This document shows, piece after piece, positions 37,285-46,482 of a DNA stretch of 64,000 nucleotides; position 1 is the first letter of the stretch; the number at the start of each line of letters is the position of its first letter. Location of the stretch: the NCBI RefSeq assembly GCF_000445475.1, contig NZ_AUPZ01000013.1:1-64000 (forward strand), in the 5' to 3' direction. The translations under genes and the position numbers were made by a program. Below the pieces are notes generated by a model, which was not told the origin of the DNA, searched no databases, and saw nothing but the letters and a program-made list of their open reading frames with translations. Source of the DNA: Sulfurimonas hongkongensis. GTDB taxonomy: Bacteria > Campylobacterota > Campylobacteria > Campylobacterales > Sulfurimonadaceae.

Positions 37285-38829
37285 ATAATAGCTAGCTTCA
37301 CTCATACTTGCATAAAACTCTACTTTATCTAACACATGAGTTTTGTTTAGCTTTAAAAGTTGAGCTTTATCATGCTCTTTTGCTAGGATGATAATTTTAA
37401 TGCCTCTTTTTTCTAGTTTTGCTATAAGATTTTTTAGTGTAAACATGGCTGTTAAGTCCATAAAAGGAACATCTAAAATGTCTATGATAACTATTTTAGT
37501 GTCTAAAATAGCATATGCTTTGTTCTCAAAAGCAGTACTTGAGCCAAAGAAAAAAGCACCATTTATTTTTATAACTCTTATCTTTTTCTGCGCCAAATCT
37601 AACTTATGGGACTCATCTTTGCTTGCAACATCTACTAAACTTATCTCCGACTCTTTTGTAATTCTATAGACTATAAGTAGTGACGCTAAGACTATACCGA
37701 CTCCAACAGCAGCTATTAAGTCTACAAAAACTGTAGTAAAAAAGACTACAAGCATAACGCTCAAATCTTGCTTAGGAGCTTCTTTATAGATGGAAATAAA
37801 CCTATAATCAAGTATATCAATCCCCACTTTTACAAGAATCCCAGCAAGTATTGCAAGTGGAATTTGTGATGCTAAGGGTGCTAAAAAAAGAACTATTAAA
37901 AGAAGAGTGATGGAGTGAATCATCCCAGAGATTTTATGAGTGGCTCCACTTTTTATATTTAAAACAGTCCTCATAGTAGCTCCAGCACCAGGAAGAGAGC
38001 CTGTTAATGCACAGAGTGAGTTTCCTATACCTTGACCTATAAGCTCTCTGTTTGGCTTGTGTTTAACCCCAGTTATAGAGTCCGCTACTATGGATGTAAG
38101 AAGTGTATCCATAGAGCCAAGAACTGCGAGTGTGAATGCTAGAGAAAGGATAGTGCTGTAGTGTGAGAAATCTATTGATGGCATAATAAATGATGGTATA
38201 GCCAGTGAAATCTCACCTATGGTATCAACTTCTAAACCAAAATAAACACTAAGAGGAGTCAAAACTCCTAAGGCGATTAGCGGAGTAGGTAGGATTTTAT
38301 TTATCTTTGAAGGTATAAAAAACATAATAAGAAGAGTAGCACTAGAGAGTATAAAAGCACTAAAGTTTATGCTTAAAATGTTTGATGGAAGTAAAAGAAG
38401 TGTATCTATGATGGAAGAGTTACTCTTAAGTCCTAAGTATGGGTTTATTTGTAAAATTATAATAATTATACCAATTCCACTCATAAAACCAGAAATAACA
38501 GGATATGGAATGTACTGAATAAATTTACCAATCTTTGATATGCCAAAGATTATTTGAAATATTCCAGCTAAGAGTATAGTAGTAACAATAAGTCCTAAAT
38601 CAGCATTTAGACTAACTAGTGCCGCTGCGATCACTACAGTCATAGGTCCAGTTGGACCTGAAATTTGAGTAGGAGTTCCACCAAAAAGAGATGCAAAAAA
38701 GCCTAAAATAATGGCACCATAAATTCCTGCACTAGCACCTAAACCACTAGATACTCCAAATGCTAAAGCTAAGGGTAAAGCAATAACAGCAACACTAATA
38801 CCACCAAAAATATTTTCTTTAATTTTCAA
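37276..38829 (-). CDS. SulP-family anion transporter with STAS domain
   Basis: A 517-residue SLC26/SulP transporter. About 12-14 transmembrane segments (1-390) with the family motif GLYGAII-like GIYGAIILGFFASLFGGTPTQISGPTGPMT near the N-terminus, then a cytosolic STAS domain (about 410-515, KINGAFFFGSSTAF and VIIDILDVPFMDLTAMFTLK). Such proteins carry sulfate, bicarbonate or other anions, usually with Na+ or H+; the substrate cannot be fixed from sequence. No carbonic anhydrase gene is adjacent. Confidence 0.88.
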   Translation of the reverse strand: MKIKENIFGGISVAVIALPLALAFGVSSGLGASAGIYGAIILGFFASLFGGTPTQISGPTGPMTVVIAAALVSLNADLGLIVTTILLAGIFQIIFGISKIGKFIQYIPYPVISGFMSGIGIIIIILQINPYLGLKSNSSIIDTLLLLPSNILSINFSAFILSSATLLIMFFIPSKINKILPTPLIALGVLTPLSVYFGLEVDTIGEISLAIPSFIMPSIDFSHYSTILSLAFTLAVLGSMDTLLTSIVADSITGVKHKPNRELIGQGIGNSLCALTGSLPGAGATMRTVLNIKSGATHKISGMIHSITLLLIVLFLAPLASQIPLAILAGILVKVGIDILDYRFISIYKEAPKQDLSVMLVVFFTTVFVDLIAAVGVGIVLASLLIVYRITKESEISLVDVASKDESHKLDLAQKKIRVIKINGAFFFGSSTAFENKAYAILDTKIVIIDILDVPFMDLTAMFTLKNLIAKLEKRGIKIIILAKEHDKAQLLKLNKTHVLDKVEFYASMSEASYYLS

Positions 38830-39145
38830 CTTTTAATCCATTTAGATATTTGAGGCATTATATATCTATATTCTTTAATAAAACTAAAAAAGCAAAAACT
38901 TCTACTACAACAACTAAAAACTGTCAAAGACTTTAAAATAGGCAGACATAAGATGCTCTATCCAAATCCATAAAACACTTTTTATTTAACAAAGAGTCTA
39001 TAGAGTTTCCTTCTAAATCAACGTAGACAATAATGAGATAAAAAATATCTTTCGTGAGTATTTTACAAATTATTAACAAAGTACTTATTAATCAACATCT
39101 CGCTATCATTCGTACAAATCCAAACTTAAAGAAAAACATACAAAC
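38830..39145. other. 316-bp intergenic region between SulP and the ABC-F gene
   Basis: Divergent promoter region. I see no RNA gene or strong hairpin. On the minus strand 38933-39079 could encode about 48 residues ending NKKCFMDLDRASYVCLF, which looks protein-like, but it has no ribosome-binding site and only a TTG start. It may be a remnant or chance. Confidence 0.3.
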
Positions 39146-41092
39146 ATGGCATTAATAGACCTACAAAACATTTCAAAACACTACTCCGCTCAAAAGATTT
39201 TAACAGATGTGAATTTTCATATAGATGAGGGAGAACGTATTGTTATCATCGGTAAAAATGGTAGTGGTAAATCTACTCTTATGAAGATTATCCACGGCTC
39301 TCTTATGCAAGATGCGGGGGAGAGAATTGCTAAGAGTGATCTTGAAGTCAAGATGCTAGACCAAAGACCAAACTTTAAAGAGGGTCATAGTGTAAGAGAA
39401 GCTGTTGAAGATGGGCTTAGTGAACTAAATAATGCTAAAAAGAGATATAATGAACTCTCGCTGCTCTTAGCCGATGAGTATGAGAACAAAAAACTCCTAG
39501 ATGAGTATGAAAAACTCTCAAGCTATTTAGACCATCACAACGCTTGGAACTTAGATGACAAGATAGAGAGAATTATCCAACACTTTGACCTTGTGCAGTA
39601 TGAGGACAGACCTGTAGCACTGCTTAGCGGTGGCGAGCAAAGACGAGTCGCCCTAGCCTCACTTCTGCTTCAAAAACCAGATGTTTTACTTCTTGATGAG
39701 CCAACTAACCACCTCGATGTTTATATGGTTGAGTTTTTAGAAGAGCTGATTTTAAGAGAAAAATTTACACTTGTTTTTATCTCTCACGATAGATATTTTA
39801 TAGACAATATTGCAACAAAGAGTATAGAGGTTCAAGATTGCTCACTTAGAGAGTATAGCGGTGGATATAGCGACTACTTGACGCAAAAAGAGGAGTACAT
39901 AAGAACGCTTGAAAAACAGCATGAGAATCTTCTTGATGTGCTAAAGAGAGAAAATGAGTGGTTTGCTAGAGGTGTTCGGGCAAGACTTAAGAGAAATGAG
40001 GGTCGAAAAGAGAGGTTGATGGCTCTAAGAGAGGAAGCAAAAGTAAATCCTGCAAAGATAAAAAAGATGTCACTAGAGCTTCAAAGAGAGGCAAAACACT
40101 TTAACCGAGATAAGAGCATCAACAAACAAAAGATGCTCTTTGAGGTTAAAAATCTAAGCTTAACTCTAGGAAATAAAGAGCTACTAAAAGACTTTACAAC
40201 TACCATACTTCAAAAAGATGTTATAGCCATAGTTGGACCAAACGGAAGTGGCAAATCAACACTTCTAAAAGCACTTTTAGGCAGAGTTGAGCCTACAAGT
40301 GGCGTTATAAAAAGAGGCGAATTTAAAGTAGGATACTTTGACCAACATCGTGAGATGCTAGATGACGACAAAAACCTTATAGAGACATTTTGCCCAAATG
40401 GTGGAGATAGAGTCAGTGTTAGAGGAAGAGATATGCATGTCTATGGATATCTTAAAAACTTCCTCTTTCCTAGAGAGTTTTTAGACAAAAAGGTAGGAAC
40501 TCTAAGTGGTGGAGAGAAAAACCGCATAGCATTAGCACTTCTTTTTACTAAAAATGTTGATATTCTCATACTAGATGAGCCAACAAATGACCTAGATATT
40601 CCAACTATAAACATCCTAGAAGAGCAACTCACAAACTTTAGCGGTGCTGTTATCATTGTAAGTCATGATAGGTATTTTGTAGACAAGATTGCAAAAAAAC
40701 TCTTTATCTTTAAAGACGATAAACGCATCGAAGAGTCGTATCAGCAATATAGTGAATATCTCGAGCTTGAAAAAGAGCTTGGCGAGCTAGATGCTATGCA
40801 AAATGAGACTACAAAGATAAAAGAGACCACAGTTCAAAAAGAGGAAAAACCAAAAAAACTAAAGCTTACTTTTAAAGAAAAAATAGCCTTAGAAAAACTT
40901 CCTCTTGAGATAGAAGAACTTGAAGGGTTGATGGAAGAGAAGAACAAGTACTTAGCCGACCCAAAATGCTATGAAGAGATAGGCATAACAGCCCTCGCAT
41001 CGGAGCTTAAAAAACTAGAAGAGGCTTATGAGCAAAAAGTTGAAGAGCTGTTAACTATAGAAGAAAAAGTAGAAGAGATAGAATCGCCCTAG
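39146..41092 (+). CDS. ABC-F family ATPase (Uup-like)
   Basis: A 648-residue soluble protein with two ABC domains and no membrane part. Walker A GKNGSGKST and GPNGSGKST; signatures LSGGEQRR and LSGGEKNR; Walker B LLLDEPTNHLD and LILDEPTNDLD. The inter-domain linker is long and basic, and the C-terminal 90 residues form a coiled coil (about 560-645), as in Uup. ABC-F proteins act on the ribosome or on branched DNA rather than in transport. Uup is the closest named type by architecture. Confidence 0.88.
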   Translation: MALIDLQNISKHYSAQKILTDVNFHIDEGERIVIIGKNGSGKSTLMKIIHGSLMQDAGERIAKSDLEVKMLDQRPNFKEGHSVREAVEDGLSELNNAKKRYNELSLLLADEYENKKLLDEYEKLSSYLDHHNAWNLDDKIERIIQHFDLVQYEDRPVALLSGGEQRRVALASLLLQKPDVLLLDEPTNHLDVYMVEFLEELILREKFTLVFISHDRYFIDNIATKSIEVQDCSLREYSGGYSDYLTQKEEYIRTLEKQHENLLDVLKRENEWFARGVRARLKRNEGRKERLMALREEAKVNPAKIKKMSLELQREAKHFNRDKSINKQKMLFEVKNLSLTLGNKELLKDFTTTILQKDVIAIVGPNGSGKSTLLKALLGRVEPTSGVIKRGEFKVGYFDQHREMLDDDKNLIETFCPNGGDRVSVRGRDMHVYGYLKNFLFPREFLDKKVGTLSGGEKNRIALALLFTKNVDILILDEPTNDLDIPTINILEEQLTNFSGAVIIVSHDRYFVDKIAKKLFIFKDDKRIEESYQQYSEYLELEKELGELDAMQNETTKIKETTVQKEEKPKKLKLTFKEKIALEKLPLEIEELEGLMEEKNKYLADPKCYEEIGITALASELKKLEEAYEQKVEELLTIEEKVEEIESP

Positions 41093-41124
41093 GTATGAGA
41101 AAATTCATACCTAAACGTGTGAAG

Positions 41125-42474
41125 CTATTGCTTAGACTCTTTTAGCGTATCTGCTATTAAAAATGCAAGTTCTAAAGATTGATTTGCATTTAGTCTTGGG
41201 TCACAGTGAGTGTGGTAGCGAGAGCTTAAGTCTTCTTCTGTTACCATAAATGAGCCACCAATACACTCTGTTACATTTTTACCAGTCATCTCTAAGTGAA
41301 CTCCACCCGCTATTGTTCCCTCAGCACGATGCACTTGAAAAAATTGTTTCATCTCAGTAAGTACTGCATCTACTGGGCGAGTTTTAAAGTTTGTAGATGA
41401 TTTTATAGTGTTACCATGCATTGGATCACAGCTCCAAAGCACTTTCATCCCCTCTTTTTCAACTGCGCGAATCAGTTTTGGCATACCCTCGCCTACTTTG
41501 TTTGCACCCATTCTAACTATGATATTTAATCTTCCTGCTTCATTTTCGGGATTTAACTTTTGACATAGCCTAATAAGATCTTCTGGCTCCATGCTAGGTC
41601 CAGCTTTAACACCTATTGGGTTTTTAACACCACTTAGATACTCAACATGAGCACCATCTATCTGGCGAGTTCTATCTCCTATCCAGAGCATATGTGCAGA
41701 GGTATCGTACCAGTCTCCGCTTATTGAGTCTTTTCTAGTAAAAGCCTCTTCAAAAGGGAGCAAAAGTGCCTCGTGTGAAGTGTAAAAATCTGTCTCACCT
41801 AGACTTCTAAATGTTTTAGAGTTTATCCCGCAAGCTTGCATAAACTTTAGTGAATTTTCTATCTCTTGAGCTAATTGTTCATACTTTTGTGAAACCTCAG
41901 TTTTGTTAGTAAAGGCTAAGTTCCACTTGTGAACTTGATGCAAGTCTGCCATGCCACCAGTTGCAAAAGCACGAAGAAGATTTTGCGTAGCTGCTGCTTG
42001 GTTATAAGCTCTTATCATTCTCTTTGGGTCTGGAGTACGAGCCTCGGCAGTAAATTCCATAGCGTTTATAATATCTCCACGGTAAGAATCAAGTGTAACG
42101 CCATCTAGTGTTTCAGTATCACTTGAGCGAGGTTTAGCAAACTGACCACCTAGACGACCAACTTTTACAACAGGAACTCCACCAGCATAAGTCATCACTA
42201 CTGCCATCTGCATTAGTGCTTTAAATGTATCTCTGATACCATCAGCATGAAACTCGCTAAAACTCTCAGCACAGTCTCCACCTTGAAGCAAAAAAGCTTT
42301 TCCTTCAACTACACCTGCTAGCTGACTTTTTAATCTTTTTGCTTCTCCTGCAAAAACTAGAGGAGGATAGTTTTCTAACTCTCTTAAAACTCTCTCTAGC
42401 TCATCTTTATCTGGATAAGTTGGTTGTTGCAATATTGGTTTTTCTCTCCAACTTTTTGGATTCCAAGTACTCAT
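41125..42474 (-). CDS. Class II 3-deoxy-7-phosphoheptulonate (DAHP) synthase
   Basis: A 449-residue plant-type enzyme condensing phosphoenolpyruvate and erythrose 4-phosphate, the first step of the shikimate pathway. Family motifs: [19 protein letters not shown] at the N-terminus, [35 protein letters not shown] with a metal His, and [15 protein letters not shown]. Called aroF or aroG in different genomes. It converges with the ABC-F gene. aroE and trpE of the same broad pathway are 9-11 kb downstream in this window. Confidence 0.93.
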   Translation of the reverse strand: MSTWNPKSWREKPILQQPTYPDKDELERVLRELENYPPLVFAGEAKRLKSQLAGVVEGKAFLLQGGDCAESFSEFHADGIRDTFKALMQMAVVMTYAGGVPVVKVGRLGGQFAKPRSSDTETLDGVTLDSYRGDIINAMEFTAEARTPDPKRMIRAYNQAAATQNLLRAFATGGMADLHQVHKWNLAFTNKTEVSQKYEQLAQEIENSLKFMQACGINSKTFRSLGETDFYTSHEALLLPFEEAFTRKDSISGDWYDTSAHMLWIGDRTRQIDGAHVEYLSGVKNPIGVKAGPSMEPEDLIRLCQKLNPENEAGRLNIIVRMGANKVGEGMPKLIRAVEKEGMKVLWSCDPMHGNTIKSSTNFKTRPVDAVLTEMKQFFQVHRAEGTIAGGVHLEMTGKNVTECIGGSFMVTEEDLSSRYHTHCDPRLNANQSLELAFLIADTLKESKQ

Positions 42475-42594
42475 AATAAAACCTTAAATATATAATTTTT
42501 TGCTATTTTACATAAAAATTCCTAAAATAGCTCTGATTGAGGTTAATATAGTGCTTTTCACTTATAATGAAAGCTTTTTTTATGCTTAGGTAAG

Positions 42595-42600
42595 TATAAT
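42595..42600 (+). promoter_or_regulatory. Candidate -10 element for the diguanylate cyclase gene
   Basis: TATAAT 30 bp before the ATG at 42631, after a T-rich stretch (CTTTTTTTATGC) such as precedes many campylobacterial -10 sites. A second TATAAT occurs at 42563-42568. Confidence 0.35.
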
Positions 42601-42630
42601 ACCACAATATTTTAACTAGGATATCTCTAA

Positions 42631-43545
42631 ATGCAAAAAGATGAACTAATATCTCTGGCAAATGAAATGTGCAAAGAACTCTCCACTATTATTGACCAAC
42701 AAGAGAGTGCATCAAAAGAGCAAATAGCAAACTACTTAAAAGAATCTGCTCAGATCATCATGGATATAGACGATAAAGATATAACTAGTAAAGGTTTTGT
42801 AGAGTCACTTTTTCAAAATGCCTATAAAGAGATAGCAGACAAAAGTCTGTCTTCTTACGCAAACACAAATCAAAAAATAGAGAAGCTTACAAAACTTCAT
42901 GAAAAAACTCTTGTAGAGTGTAATTCACAACATATAGACTTACCATCTCTTACAACAAAGTTCAATGAGATTCAACTTCATATGAGCGATGAAGTAAAAA
43001 AAGCAAATGAAATCATTACTCAACTAACAACACAGGTTAAAAATCTAGAAGAAAAATCAAATCTTGACTCACTTACAAAAGTTTTTAACAGACGAGCACT
43101 ATCTTCGCATCTTAAAATGCTCTGCTCAAACAGTGACCTTCCTTATGAGTTTCATCTGCTTCTTTTAGATATTGATGACTTTAAAAGCATTAACGATAAG
43201 CACGGTCACTTAGCTGGAGACAAAGTTTTAATCTTTATAGCAAATATTTTGAAAAAAACACTAAGAGATGGCGATAAAGTCTTTAGATATGGTGGCGAAG
43301 AGTTTGTGATCATTCTAAATCGTATAGATGAACAACACTGCCTAAAAATAACGAAAAGACTTCTTGATATTGTTAGATCAAACAAACTGATATACAAGGG
43401 CGAAGGACTAAGAGTTACAATGAGTGTAGGTACTACTAAATATAGTGCAGGTGACACTCCAGACTCCATCATAGCAAGAGCTGACAAAGCTCTGTATAAA
43501 GCTAAAAGTAGTGGTAAAAATCAAATGGTTTCGGAACAAAAATAG
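42631..43545 (+). CDS. GGDEF-domain diguanylate cyclase
   Basis: A 304-residue soluble protein. The N-terminal half (about 1-130) is helical and not recognised; a coiled coil leads into a GGDEF domain (about 140-302). The active site reads GGEEF, and an inhibitory I-site RDGD lies exactly five residues before it, so it should make cyclic-di-GMP with product inhibition. No EAL domain, no membrane segment. It is immediately upstream of cvpA with no gap. Confidence 0.87.
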   Translation: MQKDELISLANEMCKELSTIIDQQESASKEQIANYLKESAQIIMDIDDKDITSKGFVESLFQNAYKEIADKSLSSYANTNQKIEKLTKLHEKTLVECNSQHIDLPSLTTKFNEIQLHMSDEVKKANEIITQLTTQVKNLEEKSNLDSLTKVFNRRALSSHLKMLCSNSDLPYEFHLLLLDIDDFKSINDKHGHLAGDKVLIFIANILKKTLRDGDKVFRYGGEEFVIILNRIDEQHCLKITKRLLDIVRSNKLIYKGEGLRVTMSVGTTKYSAGDTPDSIIARADKALYKAKSSGKNQMVSEQK

Positions 43546-44211
43546 ATGGAATTTAACTATTTTGACTTAGTAGCATCGGTTATCATACTTTTGCTTGGCT
43601 TAAAAGGGATAATAAACGGATTTTTCAAAGAAGTTTTTGGTCTTATCGGAATTATCGGTGGTATCTTTGTAGCATCTCGCGTTGGAGATAGCGTAGGTGG
43701 AGCACTAAGTGATGCGATCTTTAAACTTGATAACAACGCGGCTATAAGCTTTTTAGGTTTTTTAGTAACACTAGGGGTCTTTTGGGTTTTTATGATTATG
43801 ATAGGTTATATCTTTAAAAAACTAAGTCTTTTAAGTGGTCTTGGTATTTTTGATAGAATCTTAGGCTTTATTTTTGGTGCAAGTAAATTTTTTCTAATAG
43901 CCGCCGTAATTGCTCACGCTGCTTACAGCATAAAAGCTGTAAAATCTACCATAGAAGAGCCTATGCAAAATAGCTTTTTATTTCCTGTACTAGTTGAGAC
44001 TGGCGCTTTTATTATGAAACTAGACCCAGTTGAGATAAGTGATGATATAAACCAAAGCATAAACAAAGTAACTAAACAAGTAACAGATAAGGTAAATTCG
44101 GAGGTAGATAAAAATATAAAAAACTCTACTGATGAAATAGTTGAGAAAACTAAAAAAAAGCTACAAGACAAGCTTGAAACAAAGGATGAAAATGTCAAAA
44201 GTAACAACTGA
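43546..44211 (+). CDS. cvpA: CvpA family membrane protein
   Basis: A 221-residue inner-membrane protein with four transmembrane segments in the first 130 residues and the CvpA-type opening FDLVASVIILLLGLKGIINGFFKEVFGL, followed by a long charged, Lys/Glu-rich C-terminal tail. In enterobacteria CvpA is needed for colicin V production and bile resistance; the role in Campylobacterota is unclear. It overlaps fur by 20 bp, giving the cvpA-fur-lysS order known from Campylobacter. Confidence 0.82.
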   Translation: MEFNYFDLVASVIILLLGLKGIINGFFKEVFGLIGIIGGIFVASRVGDSVGGALSDAIFKLDNNAAISFLGFLVTLGVFWVFMIMIGYIFKKLSLLSGLGIFDRILGFIFGASKFFLIAAVIAHAAYSIKAVKSTIEEPMQNSFLFPVLVETGAFIMKLDPVEISDDINQSINKVTKQVTDKVNSEVDKNIKNSTDEIVEKTKKKLQDKLETKDENVKSNN

Positions 44212-44674
44212 CTTCGATGATAGAACCATCGAATATGAACAGCTTTTAAGTGACTTTAAAGCACTACTGAAAAAGAATTCTTTAAAGTTTACTATCCAAA
44301 GAGAAGTTATTTTAGAGACTCTTTATAACTCAGATGAGCATCTAACTCCAGAATCATTGCATCATCTCATACAAGAGAAATTTCCAGACTTAAATACAGG
44401 AATAGCTACAGTATACAGAACGCTATCTCTACTTGAAGATTCAAAGATGGTAACTTCACTATCTTTTGGTGCTCAAGGCAAAAAGTACGAACTAGGTGCG
44501 AAAAACCACCATGATCACTTTATCTGCACTCATTGCGGAAGTATTATGGAATTTGTAGATGAAGAGATAGAAAAAAGACAACACATCATAGCGGACGAGT
44601 TGGGATTTAAGATGCAAGACCACTCTATGCAAATCTATGGTATCTGTGCAAACTGCCAAGCTAAGAAGGTGTGA
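44192..44674 (+). CDS. fur: Ferric uptake regulator Fur
   Basis: A 160-residue iron-sensing repressor. It has a winged helix with LKFTIQREVILETL and the recognition helix TGIATVYRTLSLLEDSKM, the metal-sensing motif HHDHFICTHCG, and a second Cys pair near the end (CANC) for structural zinc. ATG 44192 was chosen because AAAGGATG precedes it and it matches the family length; upstream ATGs would add a basic extension read inside cvpA. It should bind the Fur-like sites at 2874, 4703 and 7315. Confidence 0.93.
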   Translation: MSKVTTDFDDRTIEYEQLLSDFKALLKKNSLKFTIQREVILETLYNSDEHLTPESLHHLIQEKFPDLNTGIATVYRTLSLLEDSKMVTSLSFGAQGKKYELGAKNHHDHFICTHCGSIMEFVDEEIEKRQHIIADELGFKMQDHSMQIYGICANCQAKKV

Positions 44675-44718
44675 GACAGCTATAATATTCTCTTTGAAGT
44701 GGCGTTTTCTTCCAGAAA

Positions 44719-44736
44719 GTGGGACTGAAGTCCCAC
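44719..44736. repeat. REP-like palindrome 1 of the fur-lysS gap
   Basis: GTGGGACTGAAGTCCCAC, a perfect 8-bp stem with a GA loop. Shares the CTGAAG core with the palindrome at 44783. Confidence 0.65.
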
Positions 44737-44782
44737 CCAAAAGACTTACAAATCGCATTTTGCTTTTAAAGTCGCACAAGGC

Positions 44783-44796
44783 GAGGCTGAAGCCTC
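44783..44796. repeat. REP-like palindrome 2 of the fur-lysS gap
   Basis: GAGGCTGAAGCCTC, a perfect 6-bp stem with a GA loop, same core as the palindrome at 44719 and close to CGAGGCTTTAGCCTCG at 19733. Confidence 0.6.
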
Positions 44797-44816
44797 ACTT
44801 CCGAGTTCAAAACTCT

Positions 44817-44833
44817 GCTCTTTGAAAAAGAGC
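44817..44833 (+). repeat. Stem-loop 3 of the fur-lysS gap
   Basis: GCTCTTT-GAA-AAAGAGC, a perfect 7-bp stem. Could contribute to terminating the cvpA-fur transcript, but no T run follows. Confidence 0.5.
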
Positions 44834-44861
44834 AAGCTTTAGTGCCACAGCGGCTAGCGTA

Positions 44862-44886
44862 ATAAAATGGGCTTTGCTCATTTTAT
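44862..44886 (+). promoter_or_regulatory. Stem-loop 4, in the lysS leader
   Basis: ATAAAATG pairs with CATTTTAT around a 9-nt loop, ending 28 bp before the lysS TTG start. It is the last of four hairpins between fur and lysS. Confidence 0.45.
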
Positions 44887-44914
44887 GTGATAAATAAAAT
44901 AAAAAGGAAAAAGA

Positions 44915-46429
44915 TTGGCTTTTGAGAACAAACTAATACAACAAAGAATAGAAAAAGCGCAAATATTAAAAGATGCTGGATTTAATCCATACGCTAATGA
45001 TAATGCTAGAAGTACAACTATAAAAAAATATTTATATGTTAACTCAGATATAGAAGAAAAAGAGAATAAAAGAGATGAAAAACGCCACTACTGCATAAGC
45101 GGAAGAATAAAATTTTTTAGGATTATGGGAAAAGCAAGTTTTATAAAAATTGAAGACGAAAGCGGAATACTTCAAGCTTATGTAGCTAGGGATAATCTTC
45201 CTGATGGTTTTTACAATGACTTTTTCAAAAAACATTTTGAAGTTGGAGATATAGTTGAAGTTGGAGGCTTTCCTTTTATAACAGGGCAAGGGGAACTATC
45301 ACTTCACGCTACTGAGATAAAAATGCTAACTAAATCTATCTCGCCACTGCCCGAAAAATTTCATGGTGTAACTGATAAAGAGATTAGATATAGAAAAAGA
45401 TATCTTGACCTTATAATGAGTAGTGATGCTAGAAAAACATTTACTATTCGCTCTAAAGTTATCTCTTTAACTCGTCACTTTTTTGAAAACAAAGGCTTTT
45501 TAGAAGTAGAAACGCCTATGATGCACCCTATCCCTGGTGGTGCAAATGCTAAACCTTTTGTTACACATCATAATGCTCTTGGCATCGATAGATATCTAAG
45601 AATAGCTCCAGAACTCTACTTAAAAAGACTTATAGTCGGTGGTTTTGAAGCTGTATTTGAGATAAATAGGAACTTTAGAAATGAAGGTATGGATGCTACT
45701 CACAATCCTGAGTTTACTTCTATAGAGTTCTACTGGGCTTATAAAAACTATAAAGACCTTATAGAGATTACAAAAGAGTATTTTAAATATCTTTTTGAGC
45801 ATTTAAGTCTTCCTAGTATTCTTCCATATGGCGAATTAGAAATAAACTTTGACAAGTTTAGTGAGGTTCCTCTCTTAGAGTCCCTTGTAACTATTGGTGA
45901 GGTTCCTCCAGATATTATTAAAGATAAAGAAAATATAATAACATATTTAAACGAAAGAAACTTTTCTGCAAATGCTGAGATGACTCTAGGTCAACTTCAA
46001 GGTGAACTCTTTGATGCCTTTGTTGAGAAAAAACTTATCAATCCCACTTTCATAACAGAGTATCCAGTTGAGATTTCTCCACTTGCAAGAAGATGTGATA
46101 AAAATCTAGATGTTACAGAGAGATTTGAACTTTTTATTGCTGGTCGTGAAATTTCAAATGCTTTTAGTGAGTTAAATGACCCTGTGGACCAGTATGAGAG
46201 ATTTCAAGCTCAAGTACAAAACAAAGATGCTGGAGATGATGAAGCTCATGAAATGGATGAGGATTTCATTGAAGCACTAAGCTATGGAATGGCACCGTGC
46301 GCTGGGCAAGGTATAGGAATGGATAGACTTGTGATGCTACTTACAAATGAGCACTCCATTAGAGATGTACTTCTTTTTCCAGCTATGAAACCGATAAATA
46401 ACGAAGAAAATATTTCAGAAGAAAAGTAG
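44915..46429 (+). CDS. lysS: Lysyl-tRNA synthetase, class II
   Basis: A 504-residue enzyme charging tRNA-Lys. It has an N-terminal OB-fold anticodon-binding domain (about 60-160) and a class II catalytic core: motif 1 around [21 protein letters not shown], motif 2 [21 protein letters not shown], motif 3 [12 protein letters not shown]. The start is TTG with AAGGAAA four bases upstream; the sequence [16 protein letters not shown] agrees with homologues. It keeps its conserved place after fur but is separated by a hairpin-rich insert. Confidence 0.95.
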   Translation: MAFENKLIQQRIEKAQILKDAGFNPYANDNARSTTIKKYLYVNSDIEEKENKRDEKRHYCISGRIKFFRIMGKASFIKIEDESGILQAYVARDNLPDGFYNDFFKKHFEVGDIVEVGGFPFITGQGELSLHATEIKMLTKSISPLPEKFHGVTDKEIRYRKRYLDLIMSSDARKTFTIRSKVISLTRHFFENKGFLEVETPMMHPIPGGANAKPFVTHHNALGIDRYLRIAPELYLKRLIVGGFEAVFEINRNFRNEGMDATHNPEFTSIEFYWAYKNYKDLIEITKEYFKYLFEHLSLPSILPYGELEINFDKFSEVPLLESLVTIGEVPPDIIKDKENIITYLNERNFSANAEMTLGQLQGELFDAFVEKKLINPTFITEYPVEISPLARRCDKNLDVTERFELFIAGREISNAFSELNDPVDQYERFQAQVQNKDAGDDEAHEMDEDFIEALSYGMAPCAGQGIGMDRLVMLLTNEHSIRDVLLFPAMKPINNEENISEEK

Positions 46430-46482
46430 AGCTACAGCTACTAAAATTTTAAAATAAAAAGGGAAGAAAAAGCCATAAAAAG

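Noticed and set aside
38933-39079. Possible 48-residue minus-strand gene between the SulP and ABC-F genes
   Set aside because: Protein-like composition, but no ribosome-binding site, only a TTG start and no recognisable family. Mentioned only in the intergenic entry.
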